From NCBI RefSeq assembly GCF_004353925.1, contig NZ_SMOK01000007.1:1-64000 (forward strand): a DNA stretch of 64,000 nucleotides, given 5' to 3'. The DNA is from Pseudomonas sp. H9 (GTDB lineage Bacteria; Pseudomonadota; Gammaproteobacteria; Pseudomonadales; Pseudomonadaceae). Under the pieces are notes generated by a model, which saw only the letters and a list, made by a program, of their open reading frames with translations, searched no databases and was not told the DNA's origin. Positions 1 through 8,358 of the stretch are shown here, piece by piece; within the stretch, counting starts at the first letter, position 1; the number at the start of each line of letters is the position of its first letter. Both the position numbers and the translations under genes were made by a program.

Positions 1-551
1 GTGATCGGGTTTTCTTGCAGGTAGGCCATTAGCATGCCGAACTGGGTGCCCCAGTCGCCCACGTGGTTCTGACGAATCACGGTGTCGCCGAGGAATTCCA
101 GTACACGCGATACCGCATCGCCGATGATGGTCGAACGCAGGTGGCCGACGTGCATTTCCTTGGCCAGGTTAGGTGCCGACAGGTCGACCACCACTTTCTG
201 CTGCGGGCCAGCCTTGGTGACGCCGAGCTTGGCGTCAGCCAGTGCGGCATCCAGGCGAGCAGCCAGGGCCTGGGTGTTCTGGAAGAAGTTGAGGAAGCCT
301 GGGCCGGCGATCTCGACTTTGCTGACCTGCTCGTCGGCAGGCAGTGCAGCGATGATTTTTTCCGCCAGGTCACGCGGCTTCATGCCGGCAGGCTTGGCGA
401 GCATCATCGCAATGTTGCTGGCGAAATCGCCGTGGGTTTTGTCCCGGGCGTTTTCCACCTGGATCGCCGGCGTCAGCCCTTCAGGCAACACACCGTCGGT
501 GACGAGTTGAGTGAGGGCTTGCTGGATAAGCTGGCGAATGGTGTCTTTCAT
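1..551 (-). CDS. argS: Arginyl-tRNA synthetase, N-terminal part (runs off the window)
   Basis: Class I aminoacyl-tRNA synthetase that charges tRNA-Arg with arginine in the cytosol. The ATG is at 551 on the minus strand and the first 183 codons are present; the gene continues past base 1. The start [13 protein letters not shown] opens the Arg-tRNA synthetase N-terminal (Add-1) domain. The phrase [20 protein letters not shown], at about residues 110-129, carries the class I HIGH signature as HVGH in the form typical of ArgRS. It is followed by [29 protein letters not shown], described here only as the conserved stretch after HIGH. It lies downstream of priA on the same strand, 147 bases away, with one palindromic repeat between. 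Identity is secure; nothing can be said of the C-terminal half. Confidence 0.95.
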   Translation of the reverse strand, partial: MKDTIRQLIQQALTQLVTDGVLPEGLTPAIQVENARDKTHGDFASNIAMMLAKPAGMKPRDLAEKIIAALPADEQVSKVEIAGPGFLNFFQNTQALAARLDAALADAKLGVTKAGPQQKVVVDLSAPNLAKEMHVGHLRSTIIGDAVSRVLEFLGDTVIRQNHVGDWGTQFGMLMAYLQENPI

Positions 552-676
552 GGGCTTCTCTTTCGACCGCAAGCGCGGCGGCGCTTCGATGCGCAGGTGG
601 AAAAACTGGACATTATCCGTTGCCGGGGCGAGGTTGCCAACCTTTGAGCCGCTTTCGCGGAGCAAGTGCCTGCCAG

Positions 677-699
677 TAAGAGCGGGCTTGCCCCGCGAT
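677..699. repeat. Single REP-type palindrome after priA
   Basis: One unit of the repeat with core GCGGGCTTGCCCCGCGAT. It touches the first base of the priA stop codon (TGA, 701-699 on the minus strand). It is the only locus in the window with a single unit; the other ten carry inverted pairs or more. Confidence 0.85.
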
Positions 700-2918
700 C
701 AATACAGATCCACAGGGTCTACATCCAAAGACCAGCGCACCTGGCGCCCGGACGGCATGTGTTCCAACAGTAGCAACCAAGCGCTGATCAGTCGATGCAA
801 AGGCGCCCGTGCATTGGCCTGGAGCAATAGTTGTGCACGAAAACGGCCCGCGCGTCGTTCCATCGGTGCCGGTACCGGTCCCAAAAGCTCGATGCCGTGC
901 AGATTGAGTTCAGCCAGCAACTGTTCGGCGGCGCTGCAGGCTTCATCCAGGAAGCTTTCGGCTTGCCCGGGTTTGTGCGCTTCGGCGCGTAGCAGCGCCA
1001 AGTGAGCAAACGGTGGGAGGCCTGCTGCGCGTCGTTCACTCAGAGCCTGCTCGGCGAAAGCGAAATAGCCTTGCTCGGTGAGTTGCACCAGCAGCGGGTG
1101 GTCGGCCAGATGGGTCTGGATGATCACCTTGCCGGGCTCCTCGGCACGTCCGGCGCGCCCGGCAACCTGCACGATCAACTGGGCCATGCGCTCACTGGCG
1201 CGGAAGTCGCCGGAGAACAAACCACCATCGGCGTCGAGAATGGCCACCAGTGTCACCCGTGGGAAGTGGTGACCTTTGGCGAGCATTTGGGTGCCGACGA
1301 GGATGCAGGGCTGACCGCGTTGAATCGTGGCAAACAACTGGTTCATGGCGTCTTTGCGCGACGTGCTGTCGCGGTCTACACGCAGCACCGGTATGTTGGG
1401 GAACAAGATGCTCAGGCGTTCCTCAGCTCGCTCGGTGCCGGCCCCCACCGGGCGCAGGTCGACTTTGTGGCACTGCGGGCATTGGCGCGGTACATGTTCG
1501 TCATAACCGCAGTGATGGCAGCGCAGCACGTTGGAGCGCTGGTGTACGGTCATGCGGGCGTCACAGCGCGGACATTCCGACATCCAGCCGCAGTCGTGGC
1601 ACAACAAGGTCGGGGCAAAGCCACGGCGATTGAGAAACACCAGCACCTGCTGGCCCGCCGCAAGCGTCTGGCCGATGGCCTGTTGCAGAGGGCCGCTGAT
1701 GCCGCTGTCCAGGGGGCGGCTTTTTACGTCCAGGCGCAGGAATCGCGGCTGTTGAGCGCTGCCAGCGCGATGGTTTAGGCGCAGCAGGCCATAGCGGCCT
1801 GTGTGAGCGTTGTGCAGGCTTTCCAGCGAAGGTGTTGCCGAGCCGAGCAGGATCGGGATGTTCTCCTGATGTGCGCGCACCACGGCCAGGTCACGGGCGT
1901 GATAGCGTAGGCCTTCTTGCTGCTTATAGGAGCCGTCGTGCTCCTCGTCGATGATAATCAGGCCGGGATGCTTCATCGGGGTGAACAGGGCCGAACGGGT
2001 GCCAATGATGATATCGGCCTCGCCGTCTCGGGCAGCCAGCCAGGCGTCCAGGCGCTCACGGTCGTTGACGGCCGAATGCAGCAGGGCGATGCGGGCGTTG
2101 AAGCGCTGCTCGAAGCGCGCCAGGGTCTGAGGCCCGAGGTTGATCTCTGGAATCAGGATCAGGGCCTGCTTACCGGCTTCGAGGGTTTCGCGGATCAGTT
2201 GCAGGTACACCTCGGTCTTGCCGCTGCCTGTCACGCCGGCCAGCAGAAAGGCATGAAAGCCGCCAAAGCCCGAACGTACTGCGTTAAAGGCGGCGCGTTG
2301 CTCTTCGTTCAGCGGCAGCTCCGGTTGGGCCAGCCAGTGCTCATGGCGCTCAACGGGCAGGTGCCGACGTACCTCGATCTGCACCAGTTCTTTGGCCAGC
2401 AGCAAGCCGAGGCTGTCTTTGCTCAGCATCAGTTTGCTCAGCAGGGTGTGGGCCACGCCGTGGGGGTGTTGGGCCAAGGTTGCCAGGGCTTCGCGCTGGC
2501 GTGGTGCGCGGGCGATACGTGGATCGTCCAGGCGTGCACCTGGTGCGACGTGCCAGAAGCGTTCTTGGCGTGCCTCGGCCAGCTCACCCTGGCGCAACAG
2601 TACGGGCAACGCCCAACTCAAGGTGTCGCCCAGACTGTGCTGGTAGTACTGAGCAGTCCACAGGCATAGCTTGAACAGCGCCGGTGGCAGGGGCGAAACC
2701 GGGTCGAGCAGGGCGATTGCCGGTTTCAGCTTATCGGCCGGGACTTCGCTCTTGTCCGTGACTTCGACCAGAATGCCGATCATTTCCCGGCGGCCAAAGG
2801 GCACGCGAATGCGCATGCCTGGCGTTAGCGTCTGACGCGCCATGCTTGCCGGCGCCCTGTAGTCGAACAGTCGCCGCAACGGCGAGGGCAGGGCGAGGCG
2901 CAAGATGACGTCGGACAC
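699..2918 (-). CDS. priA: Primosomal protein N' (replication restart helicase PriA)
   Basis: Superfamily 2 DNA helicase that recognises stalled forks and loads the replisome through PriB/DnaT. I place the start at GTG 2918 (VSDVILRLALPSPLRRLFDY), giving 739 aa, the usual Pseudomonas length; an in-frame ATG further out at 3002 would add 28 residues unlike the family and would overlap the rpmE promoter. Visible motifs: Walker A GVTGSGKT at about 228-235, DEEH box at 324-327, the zinc-binding cysteine cluster (CHDCGWMSECPRCDARM and CHHCGYDEH...CPQC) between the helicase halves, and helicase motifs VGTQMLAKGHHFPRVTLV and VAGRAGR near the C-terminus. Divergent from rpmE, as in other pseudomonads. 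Confidence 0.96.
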   Translation of the reverse strand: MSDVILRLALPSPLRRLFDYRAPASMARQTLTPGMRIRVPFGRREMIGILVEVTDKSEVPADKLKPAIALLDPVSPLPPALFKLCLWTAQYYQHSLGDTLSWALPVLLRQGELAEARQERFWHVAPGARLDDPRIARAPRQREALATLAQHPHGVAHTLLSKLMLSKDSLGLLLAKELVQIEVRRHLPVERHEHWLAQPELPLNEEQRAAFNAVRSGFGGFHAFLLAGVTGSGKTEVYLQLIRETLEAGKQALILIPEINLGPQTLARFEQRFNARIALLHSAVNDRERLDAWLAARDGEADIIIGTRSALFTPMKHPGLIIIDEEHDGSYKQQEGLRYHARDLAVVRAHQENIPILLGSATPSLESLHNAHTGRYGLLRLNHRAGSAQQPRFLRLDVKSRPLDSGISGPLQQAIGQTLAAGQQVLVFLNRRGFAPTLLCHDCGWMSECPRCDARMTVHQRSNVLRCHHCGYDEHVPRQCPQCHKVDLRPVGAGTERAEERLSILFPNIPVLRVDRDSTSRKDAMNQLFATIQRGQPCILVGTQMLAKGHHFPRVTLVAILDADGGLFSGDFRASERMAQLIVQVAGRAGRAEEPGKVIIQTHLADHPLLVQLTEQGYFAFAEQALSERRAAGLPPFAHLALLRAEAHKPGQAESFLDEACSAAEQLLAELNLHGIELLGPVPAPMERRAGRFRAQLLLQANARAPLHRLISAWLLLLEHMPSGRQVRWSLDVDPVDLY

Positions 2919-2987
2919 GCGATGAGTTCTCTGAAGGGTTTCAAGACCCGGCGAGCCTAGCAGACGACAGTTGGTGCAAGCGACAAC

Positions 2988-3015
2988 TTGCGTTGACGGC
3001 ATGCTCTGGTATTAT
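2988..3015 (+). promoter_or_regulatory. Probable sigma-70 promoter of rpmE
   Basis: TTGCGT (2988-2993), a 16-base spacer, and TATTAT (3010-3015) preceded by TGG, an extended -10 form. It lies 73 bases before the rpmE ATG. Inferred from consensus only. Confidence 0.5.
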
Positions 3016-3087
3016 TCGGGCCCTATTTTGCGTGCGGTATTCAACAATGGTGTTGAGTGGCGGCACGTCAGCACTGAGGAATACCCC

Positions 3088-3303
3088 ATGAAGCCAGAAA
3101 TCCACCCGGGCTACGAAGTTGTAGAAGTTACCTGCAGCTGCGGTAACAAGTTCGAAACGCGTTCGACTCTGTGCAAAGCACTGCCAGTCGACGTCTGCAA
3201 CCTGTGCCACCCGTTCTACACCGGTAAGCAAAAGGTTCTGGACACTGGCGGCCGCGTACAGAAGTTCGCAGATCGCTTCGGCATGTTCGGTGCCAAGAAG
3301 TAA
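3088..3303 (+). CDS. rpmE: 50S ribosomal protein bL31, zinc-binding form
   Basis: Small protein of the large ribosomal subunit (71 aa, starts [19 protein letters not shown]). The pair C16/C18 and the CxxC at C37/C40 are the zinc ligands that mark the C+ form, which in many bacteria is replaced by a C- paralogue during zinc starvation. The ATG at 3088 follows GAGGAATACCCC. It is divergent from priA and followed after 20 bases by the nuclease gene, whose first codons hold what looks like the rpmE terminator. Confidence 0.97.
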   Translation: MKPEIHPGYEVVEVTCSCGNKFETRSTLCKALPVDVCNLCHPFYTGKQKVLDTGGRVQKFADRFGMFGAKK

Positions 3304-3323
3304 GATTGCGCGAAGCTGGCCCA

Positions 3324-4127
3324 ATGGGTTTGGCATTGCTGCTGAAAAAGGCGTCCCTCGTGGGCGCCTTTTTTGTGGGCGCCATCTGGCAGCTTGAGGC
3401 CCAGGCTTTCTGCCCCACACCCGTCGACCCGCAGCGCGTGACTGTACGCCAGGTGGTCGATGGCGATACCGTGCGTCTGAATGATGGGCGCAGTGTGCGC
3501 CTGATCGGCATCAATGCTCCGGAGATCGGTCGCAAGGGCCGAGCCAGCGAACCCTTCGCTGAAGCTGCACGTGAGCGCTTGCAGGCCTTGGTCAAGGCCA
3601 GCCGCGGCGAAGTCGGGCTAGTGCCGGGCGTTGAGTCCAAAGACAAATATGGACGTACGCTGGCACACATTTATGGCCGTACTGGCGACAATTTCGAAGC
3701 TCAGTTGCTCAGCGAAGGGCTTGGTTACCGAGTGGCCGTCGCGCCAAACGTGAACCTGACCGACTGTCAGCAACAGGCCGAGCATGCCGCTCGTCAGGCG
3801 AAGGCGGGCCTGTGGCGCAAACCGCCTGTCATCCCGGCGGCGCAGGTGCGGCAATCCGGTTTTGCATTGATCAGTGGCAAAGTGAAGGGCATCGAGCGCA
3901 ATCGCGGGGGAATCTGGATCGAAATTGACGACTCTCTGGTGCTTCAGGTGCCGTCGCGATTGCAGCGCAACTTCCCCGCTTCCTTCCTGCAAGGGTTGGA
4001 AGGGCGAACAGTTGAGGCGCGAGGTTGGGTGCTGGATCGTTCCCGCAAAGGTGGCCTGAAACCCGGGCAGAAGCGCTGGTTGCTGCCACTGACCGACCCT
4101 TCGATGCTGGAACGGATCGAAAGATAA
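3324..4127 (+). CDS. Secreted thermonuclease-like (SNase domain) protein
   Basis: Predicted exported nuclease of the staphylococcal nuclease family, 267 aa from ATG 3324; an in-frame TTG at 3306 is the alternative and neither has a strong ribosome-binding site. The N-terminus MGLALLLKKASLVGAFFVGAIW is a typical signal peptide ending near EAQAFC. The SNase core follows: VVDGDTVRL (about residues 45-53), RLIGINAPEIGRKG (about 61-74), and ESKDKYGRTLAHIY (about 104-117), giving the Asp/Arg/Glu catalytic set of the family. The C-terminal third (about 180-267) is a separate OB-like region (ISGKVKGIERNRGGIWIEI). The terminator-like hairpin at 3345-3374 lies inside the signal-peptide codons. Confidence 0.8.
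   Translation: MGLALLLKKASLVGAFFVGAIWQLEAQAFCPTPVDPQRVTVRQVVDGDTVRLNDGRSVRLIGINAPEIGRKGRASEPFAEAARERLQALVKASRGEVGLVPGVESKDKYGRTLAHIYGRTGDNFEAQLLSEGLGYRVAVAPNVNLTDCQQQAEHAARQAKAGLWRKPPVIPAAQVRQSGFALISGKVKGIERNRGGIWIEIDDSLVLQVPSRLQRNFPASFLQGLEGRTVEARGWVLDRSRKGGLKPGQKRWLLPLTDPSMLERIER
3345..3374 (+). terminator. Intrinsic terminator of rpmE inside the nuclease signal-peptide codons
   Basis: A-rich lead, stem GGCG(T)CCC/GGGCGCC with loop TCGT, then TTTTTT, 42 bases after the rpmE stop. It codes for KKASLVGAFF of the downstream nuclease, so the same bases serve as both terminator and signal-peptide codons. Confidence 0.6.
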
Positions 4128-4305
4128 AAAATTGTGAACATTTTTTTATTCGATTGTACACATTGAAACCCTTGTGGGCTGCGGCTCTTGGCGGAAAGTC
4201 GTAGGTTAAAGGCCTTGACACAAGTGACTGGCCAGTCTTGTCGGCCCTTTGCTCTTTGCGTATCCTCGGCGGTCCGTCAGAACAGTAAATAGCGGAATGC
4301 CCACC
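4128..4305. other. AT-rich intergenic region upstream of maeB
   Basis: 178 bases. The first 40 are unusually AT-rich for this genome (A6/T7 runs around TTGTGAAC at 4126-4150), and a TTGACA box lies at 4215-4220 without a clear -10. This probably carries the maeB promoter; no ORF or strong hairpin is seen. Confidence 0.4.
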
Positions 4306-5574
4306 ATGTCAGATTTGAAAACCGCCGCTCTCGAATATCATGCTCAACCTCGTCCGGGGAAACTGAGCGTCGAGCTCACCAAACCTACCGCGACTGCTCG
4401 CGACCTGGCGCTGGCCTACAGCCCGGGTGTGGCTGAACCAGTACGTGAAATTGGTCGCGATCCAGAGCTGGCCTACAAGTACACCGGCAAGGGCAATCTG
4501 GTAGCAGTCATTTCCGACGGTACCGCCATTCTTGGCCTGGGCAACCTCGGCCCACTGGCGTCCAAGCCTGTCATGGAAGGCAAGGGTGTTCTGTTCAAGC
4601 GTTTTGCTGGCATTGACGTGTTCGACATCGAAGTCGACTCCGAAAGCCCGCAAGCTTTCATCGACACCGTCAAGCGCATCTCCATCACCTTCGGTGGTAT
4701 CAACCTGGAAGACATCAAGGCGCCTGAGTGCTTTGAGATCGAGCGCGCGCTGATCGAACAGTGCGACATTCCAGTGTTCCACGATGACCAGCACGGTACC
4801 GCGATCGTTACCGCTGCAGGCATGATCAACGCCCTGGAAATCGCTGGTAAGACCCTGGCTGAAGCCAAGATCGTCTGCCTGGGCGCCGGCGCTGCTGCCA
4901 TCTCCTGCATGAAGTTGCTGGTGAGCATGGGTGCTCAGATCGAGAACATCTTCATGGTTGACCGTACTGGCGTGATCCACGCTGGCCGTGACGACCTGAA
5001 CCAGTACAAGGCAGTGTTTGCCCACGCTACCGACAAGCGCACCCTGGCTGATGCCCTGGACGGTGCAGACGTGTTCGTTGGCTTGTCCGGCCCGAACCTG
5101 CTGAGCCCTGAAGGCCTGAAGTCGATGGCGCCAAACCCAATCGTCTTCGCTTGCTCGAACCCAGATCCGGAAATTTCTCCAGAGCTGGCTCACGCTACCC
5201 GTAGCGACGTGATCATGGCTACCGGTCGTTCCGACTACCCGAACCAGGTCAACAACGTTCTGGGCTTCCCGTTCATCTTCCGTGGTGCTCTGGACGTTCG
5301 CGCCAAGCGCATCAACGAAGAGATGAAGATCGCTGCTGCCAACGCTCTGAAAGACCTGGCCAAGCTGCCAGTGCCGAAAGAAGTGTGCGCAGCCTACGGC
5401 GTCGACGCCCTGGAATTCGGCCGTGAGTACATCATTCCGAAGCCAATGGATGCCCGCCTGATCACCGTCGTTTCTGATGCAGTGGCCAAGGCTGCTATCG
5501 AAACGGGTGTGGCTACCCTGCCGTATCCAAAGAACTACCCGCTGAAAAGCGTGGATGACGTGTTCAACGGTTAA
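4306..5574 (+). CDS. maeB: NAD(P)-dependent malic enzyme, short form
   Basis: Oxidative decarboxylation of malate to pyruvate, supplying NADPH and pyruvate. With ATG 4306 (MSDLKTAALEYHAQPRPGKL) the protein is 422 aa; ATG 4297 would add MPT. Family signatures: LAYSPGVAEPVREI at about 32-45, the catalytic region SDGTAILGLGNLGPLASKPVMEGK at about 72-95, FHDDQHGTAIVTAA at about 158-171, the Rossmann GAGAAAISC at about 193-201, and FACSNPDPEI at about 280-289. It lacks the phosphotransacetylase-like C-terminal domain of E. coli MaeB (759 aa). Third positions are strongly optimised, suggesting high expression. Monocistronic, with its own terminator. Confidence 0.9.
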   Translation: MSDLKTAALEYHAQPRPGKLSVELTKPTATARDLALAYSPGVAEPVREIGRDPELAYKYTGKGNLVAVISDGTAILGLGNLGPLASKPVMEGKGVLFKRFAGIDVFDIEVDSESPQAFIDTVKRISITFGGINLEDIKAPECFEIERALIEQCDIPVFHDDQHGTAIVTAAGMINALEIAGKTLAEAKIVCLGAGAAAISCMKLLVSMGAQIENIFMVDRTGVIHAGRDDLNQYKAVFAHATDKRTLADALDGADVFVGLSGPNLLSPEGLKSMAPNPIVFACSNPDPEISPELAHATRSDVIMATGRSDYPNQVNNVLGFPFIFRGALDVRAKRINEEMKIAAANALKDLAKLPVPKEVCAAYGVDALEFGREYIIPKPMDARLITVVSDAVAKAAIETGVATLPYPKNYPLKSVDDVFNG

Positions 5575-5588
5575 TCTGAACGCGTAAC

Positions 5589-5623
5589 AAAAAGCCCCGG
5601 CTCGCAAGAGTCGGGGCTTTTTT
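5589..5623 (+). terminator. maeB intrinsic terminator
   Basis: GCCCCG-G-CTC, loop GCAA, GAG-T-CGGGGC, then TTTTTTT, 15 bases after the maeB stop. Confidence 0.88.
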
Positions 5624-5642
5624 GTGTCTTGAGATCAGCCTC

Positions 5643-5716
5643 CTGTAGGAGCGGGCTTGCCCCGCGATGCGGTGTGTCTGATTAACCGCAATCGCGGGGC
5701 AAGCCCGCTCCTACAG
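5643..5716. repeat. Inverted pair of REP palindromes
   Basis: Two units (5643-5668 and 5691-5716) facing each other with a 22-base spacer, between the convergent maeB and ponA. Confidence 0.9.
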
Positions 5717-5727
5717 GCCAGGGCCGA

Positions 5728-8181
5728 TCAGAACAGATCGATCGGCGCTGCTTCGTCTGCTGGCAATGGGCTGCCGGGTGCTGCGCCGTTCAGCTCATTG
5801 ACCGATGGCGGCGTGTCTTCGGCCTTGAACAGTTCGAAGTAAGCGTTCGGCGTGCTCGGCGTGGCCGCGCGGCCGCTGACCGGGTCTACCCGCAGGCTGA
5901 GGATGCCTTCGGGTTCGGCAGGCGGGTGATTTGGCTTGTCCTTGAGCGCAGGGCCCATGAAGTTCATCCAGATCGGCAGCGCCACGGTGCCACCGTATTC
6001 GCGGCGCCCCAGGGTTTCAGGCTGGTCGAAGCCGGTCCAGACGGTGGTGACCAAGTCGGCGTTGTAGCCCGAGAACCAGGCGTCTTTGGATTCGTTGGTG
6101 GTGCCGGTCTTGCCTGCCAGGTCGGTGCGACCCAGGGCCAGTGCACGACGCCCGGTACCGCGTTTGATCACGTCCTGCAGCATGCTGGTGAGGATGTAGG
6201 TGGTACGCCCGTCAATAATGCGCTCAGCCACGGCTGGTGGTTGGGCGATGGCCGAAGCGTTGCTGGCAGGCGTAGCCGCGGGCTCGCCGGGCAGTTGGGT
6301 GCTGATCGGTGCCTCGGGTGCGGCAATGCCCGCTTCGACCTGTTCGACGGTTTGCGGCACCCGTGGCGGGTTGGCGGTGAACAGGGTTTCGCCATTACGG
6401 CTCTCGATACGTTCGATCAGGTACGGCGTGATCTTGTAACCGCCGTTGGCAAAGGTGCTCCAGCCTGTGGCGATTTCCATCGGCGTCAACGTCGCAGTAC
6501 CCAGTGCCAGCGACAGGTTGGGCGGCAGGTCCTGCTTGTTGAAGCCGAACTTGCTGATGTAGTCGATGGTCGGGCCGACGCCCATGGCCTGCAGCAAGCG
6601 GATCGATACCAGGTTGCGCGACTTGTACAGCGCTTCGCGCATGCGGATCGGGCCAAGGAAGGTGTTGGTGTCGTTCTTCGGCCGCCAGACTTTGTCCAGG
6701 TATTCATCCACGAACACGATCGGGGCGTCGTTCACCAGGCTGGCGGCGGTGTAGCCGTTATCCAGCGCTGCGCTGTAAACGAACGGCTTGAAGCTCGAGC
6801 CCGGTTGGCGTTTGGCCTGCATGGCGCGGTTGTAGTTGCTCTGCTCGAAGGAGAAACCGCCCACCAGGGCGCGGATGGCGCCGGTGTTCGGGTCCAGCGA
6901 GACCAGTGCGCTCTGCGCGCCCGGCACTTGGCTGAACTTGAGGTTGCCGTTGTCCAGGCGCTGCACGCGAATCAGGTCACCGACCTGAGCGACATCAGAC
7001 GGCTGTTGCGGTGCACGCCCCTGGCTGTTGGTGTTGATGAAGGGGCGGGCCCACTTCATGGTGTCCCAAGCCACGGTTTCCAACTGGTCGGCGCGGGTCA
7101 GCACCTGCAGGCCGGACTTGTCAACGTGCGTAACGATCACTGGCTCCAGGCCACCCAGTGGGCGTTGCTTGTTGAGCTCTTGCAGCCAGTCAGCGCGGGT
7201 TTTGCCGGGGAAGCGTGCTTCAGGGCCGCGGTAGCCGTGGCGCTCATCGTAGTTGGTCAAACCATCGAGCACCGCTTTATTGGCGATTTCCTGCAGGTCA
7301 CTCGGGACCGTGGTGGTCACCCGGAAACCTTCGGTGTAGGCGTCACTGCCATAACGGCCAACCATTTCGGCGCGGGCCATCTCGGCGATGTAAGGGGCTC
7401 TGACCTCGGGGGTAGGCACGTGGTAGCTGGCGTTAATCGGCTCGGCCAGGGCTGCTTGGTAGCTGGCCTCGTCAATTTTGCCCAGTTTGTACATCCGCCC
7501 CAGGATCCAGTCGCGGCGCTCTTTGGCGCGTACCGGGTTGGCCAGTGGGTTGAAGCGCGACGGGGCTTTGGGCAGGCCGGCGATCATGGCCATCTGCGCC
7601 AGGCTGATGTCACGGATCGACTTGCCGTAATACACCTGGGCAGCTGCTTCGATGCCGTAGGCACGGTTGCCCAGGTAGATTTTGTTGACGTACAGCTCGA
7701 GGATCTCGTCCTTGGTCAGCTCGCGCTCAATCTGCAGTGCCAGGAGAATTTCGTTGGTTTTGCGCGAAAAACTGCGTTCGCTGCTGAGGAAGAAGTTTTT
7801 CGCCACCTGCATGGTGATGGTGCTGCCGCCGGTTTGAATGTGCCCGGTCTTGAGCAATTGTGTTGCAGCACGCATCAAACTGCTGGGGTCGACTCCATAG
7901 TGATTAGCGAAATTGTCGTCTTCGGCCGACAGCAAAGCCTGGATGAAATGGGGTGGAATGTCGGCGAAACGGATGGGAGAACGGCGCATTTCGCCAAATT
8001 CGGCAATCAGTTTTCCGTCGCTGCTGTAGACCCGCAAAGGGATCTGCAACTGGATGCTTCTGAGGGCCTCTACCGAGGGCAGGCTGGGGCTAAGATACAG
8101 AAACGCGCCGCTCAGACCGAGAACGATTGCGCATATGACTGCGACGAAAGACCACCAGAAGAACTTCAGCAGACGTATCAA
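5728..8181 (-). CDS. ponA: Penicillin-binding protein 1A (bifunctional transglycosylase/transpeptidase)
   Basis: Inner-membrane class A PBP that polymerises and cross-links peptidoglycan; 817 aa. One N-terminal membrane anchor (about residues 9-30). The glycosyltransferase domain shows EDDNFANHYGVD with catalytic Glu87, GGSTITMQVAKN, and the helix ERELTKDEILELYVNKIYLG. The transpeptidase domain has S462-S-F-K465 as the SxxK nucleophile motif and K691-T-G-T as the KTG box. An OB-like insertion between them (about 310-420) is usual for PBP1A. Encoded divergently from pilM, as in P. aeruginosa and E. coli (mrcA-hofM). In the intergenic region a minus-strand TATAAT (8255-8250) is the likely -10. 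Confidence 0.96.
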   Translation of the reverse strand: MIRLLKFFWWSFVAVICAIVLGLSGAFLYLSPSLPSVEALRSIQLQIPLRVYSSDGKLIAEFGEMRRSPIRFADIPPHFIQALLSAEDDNFANHYGVDPSSLMRAATQLLKTGHIQTGGSTITMQVAKNFFLSSERSFSRKTNEILLALQIERELTKDEILELYVNKIYLGNRAYGIEAAAQVYYGKSIRDISLAQMAMIAGLPKAPSRFNPLANPVRAKERRDWILGRMYKLGKIDEASYQAALAEPINASYHVPTPEVRAPYIAEMARAEMVGRYGSDAYTEGFRVTTTVPSDLQEIANKAVLDGLTNYDERHGYRGPEARFPGKTRADWLQELNKQRPLGGLEPVIVTHVDKSGLQVLTRADQLETVAWDTMKWARPFINTNSQGRAPQQPSDVAQVGDLIRVQRLDNGNLKFSQVPGAQSALVSLDPNTGAIRALVGGFSFEQSNYNRAMQAKRQPGSSFKPFVYSAALDNGYTAASLVNDAPIVFVDEYLDKVWRPKNDTNTFLGPIRMREALYKSRNLVSIRLLQAMGVGPTIDYISKFGFNKQDLPPNLSLALGTATLTPMEIATGWSTFANGGYKITPYLIERIESRNGETLFTANPPRVPQTVEQVEAGIAAPEAPISTQLPGEPAATPASNASAIAQPPAVAERIIDGRTTYILTSMLQDVIKRGTGRRALALGRTDLAGKTGTTNESKDAWFSGYNADLVTTVWTGFDQPETLGRREYGGTVALPIWMNFMGPALKDKPNHPPAEPEGILSLRVDPVSGRAATPSTPNAYFELFKAEDTPPSVNELNGAAPGSPLPADEAAPIDLF

Positions 8182-8249
8182 GGCTTTTGGGTGTCCAGGT
8201 TAAAGAGTGGGTTGCGCGCAGGGCCAGCGGACAAGGAAAAACGCTGGGC

Positions 8250-8255
8250 ATTATA
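8250..8255 (-). promoter_or_regulatory. Probable -10 box of ponA
   Basis: TATAAT on the minus strand, 69 bases upstream of the ponA ATG. No convincing -35 at 17 bases. The remaining 177-base divergent region shows no operator I recognise. Confidence 0.4.
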
Positions 8256-8358
8256 AGCATTTTTCGTACGGTCGCGTTATTGGCGCCGTGGTCAGGGAGT
8301 CAGCCAGGTGTGGCGGGGTCAAGCCCGCTGTAAACCTGCGGTGATCAAGGAAAAGTCG

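Noticed and set aside
5926..8256. 776-codon open frame on the plus strand
   Set aside because: Antisense shadow of ponA, which has all catalytic motifs.
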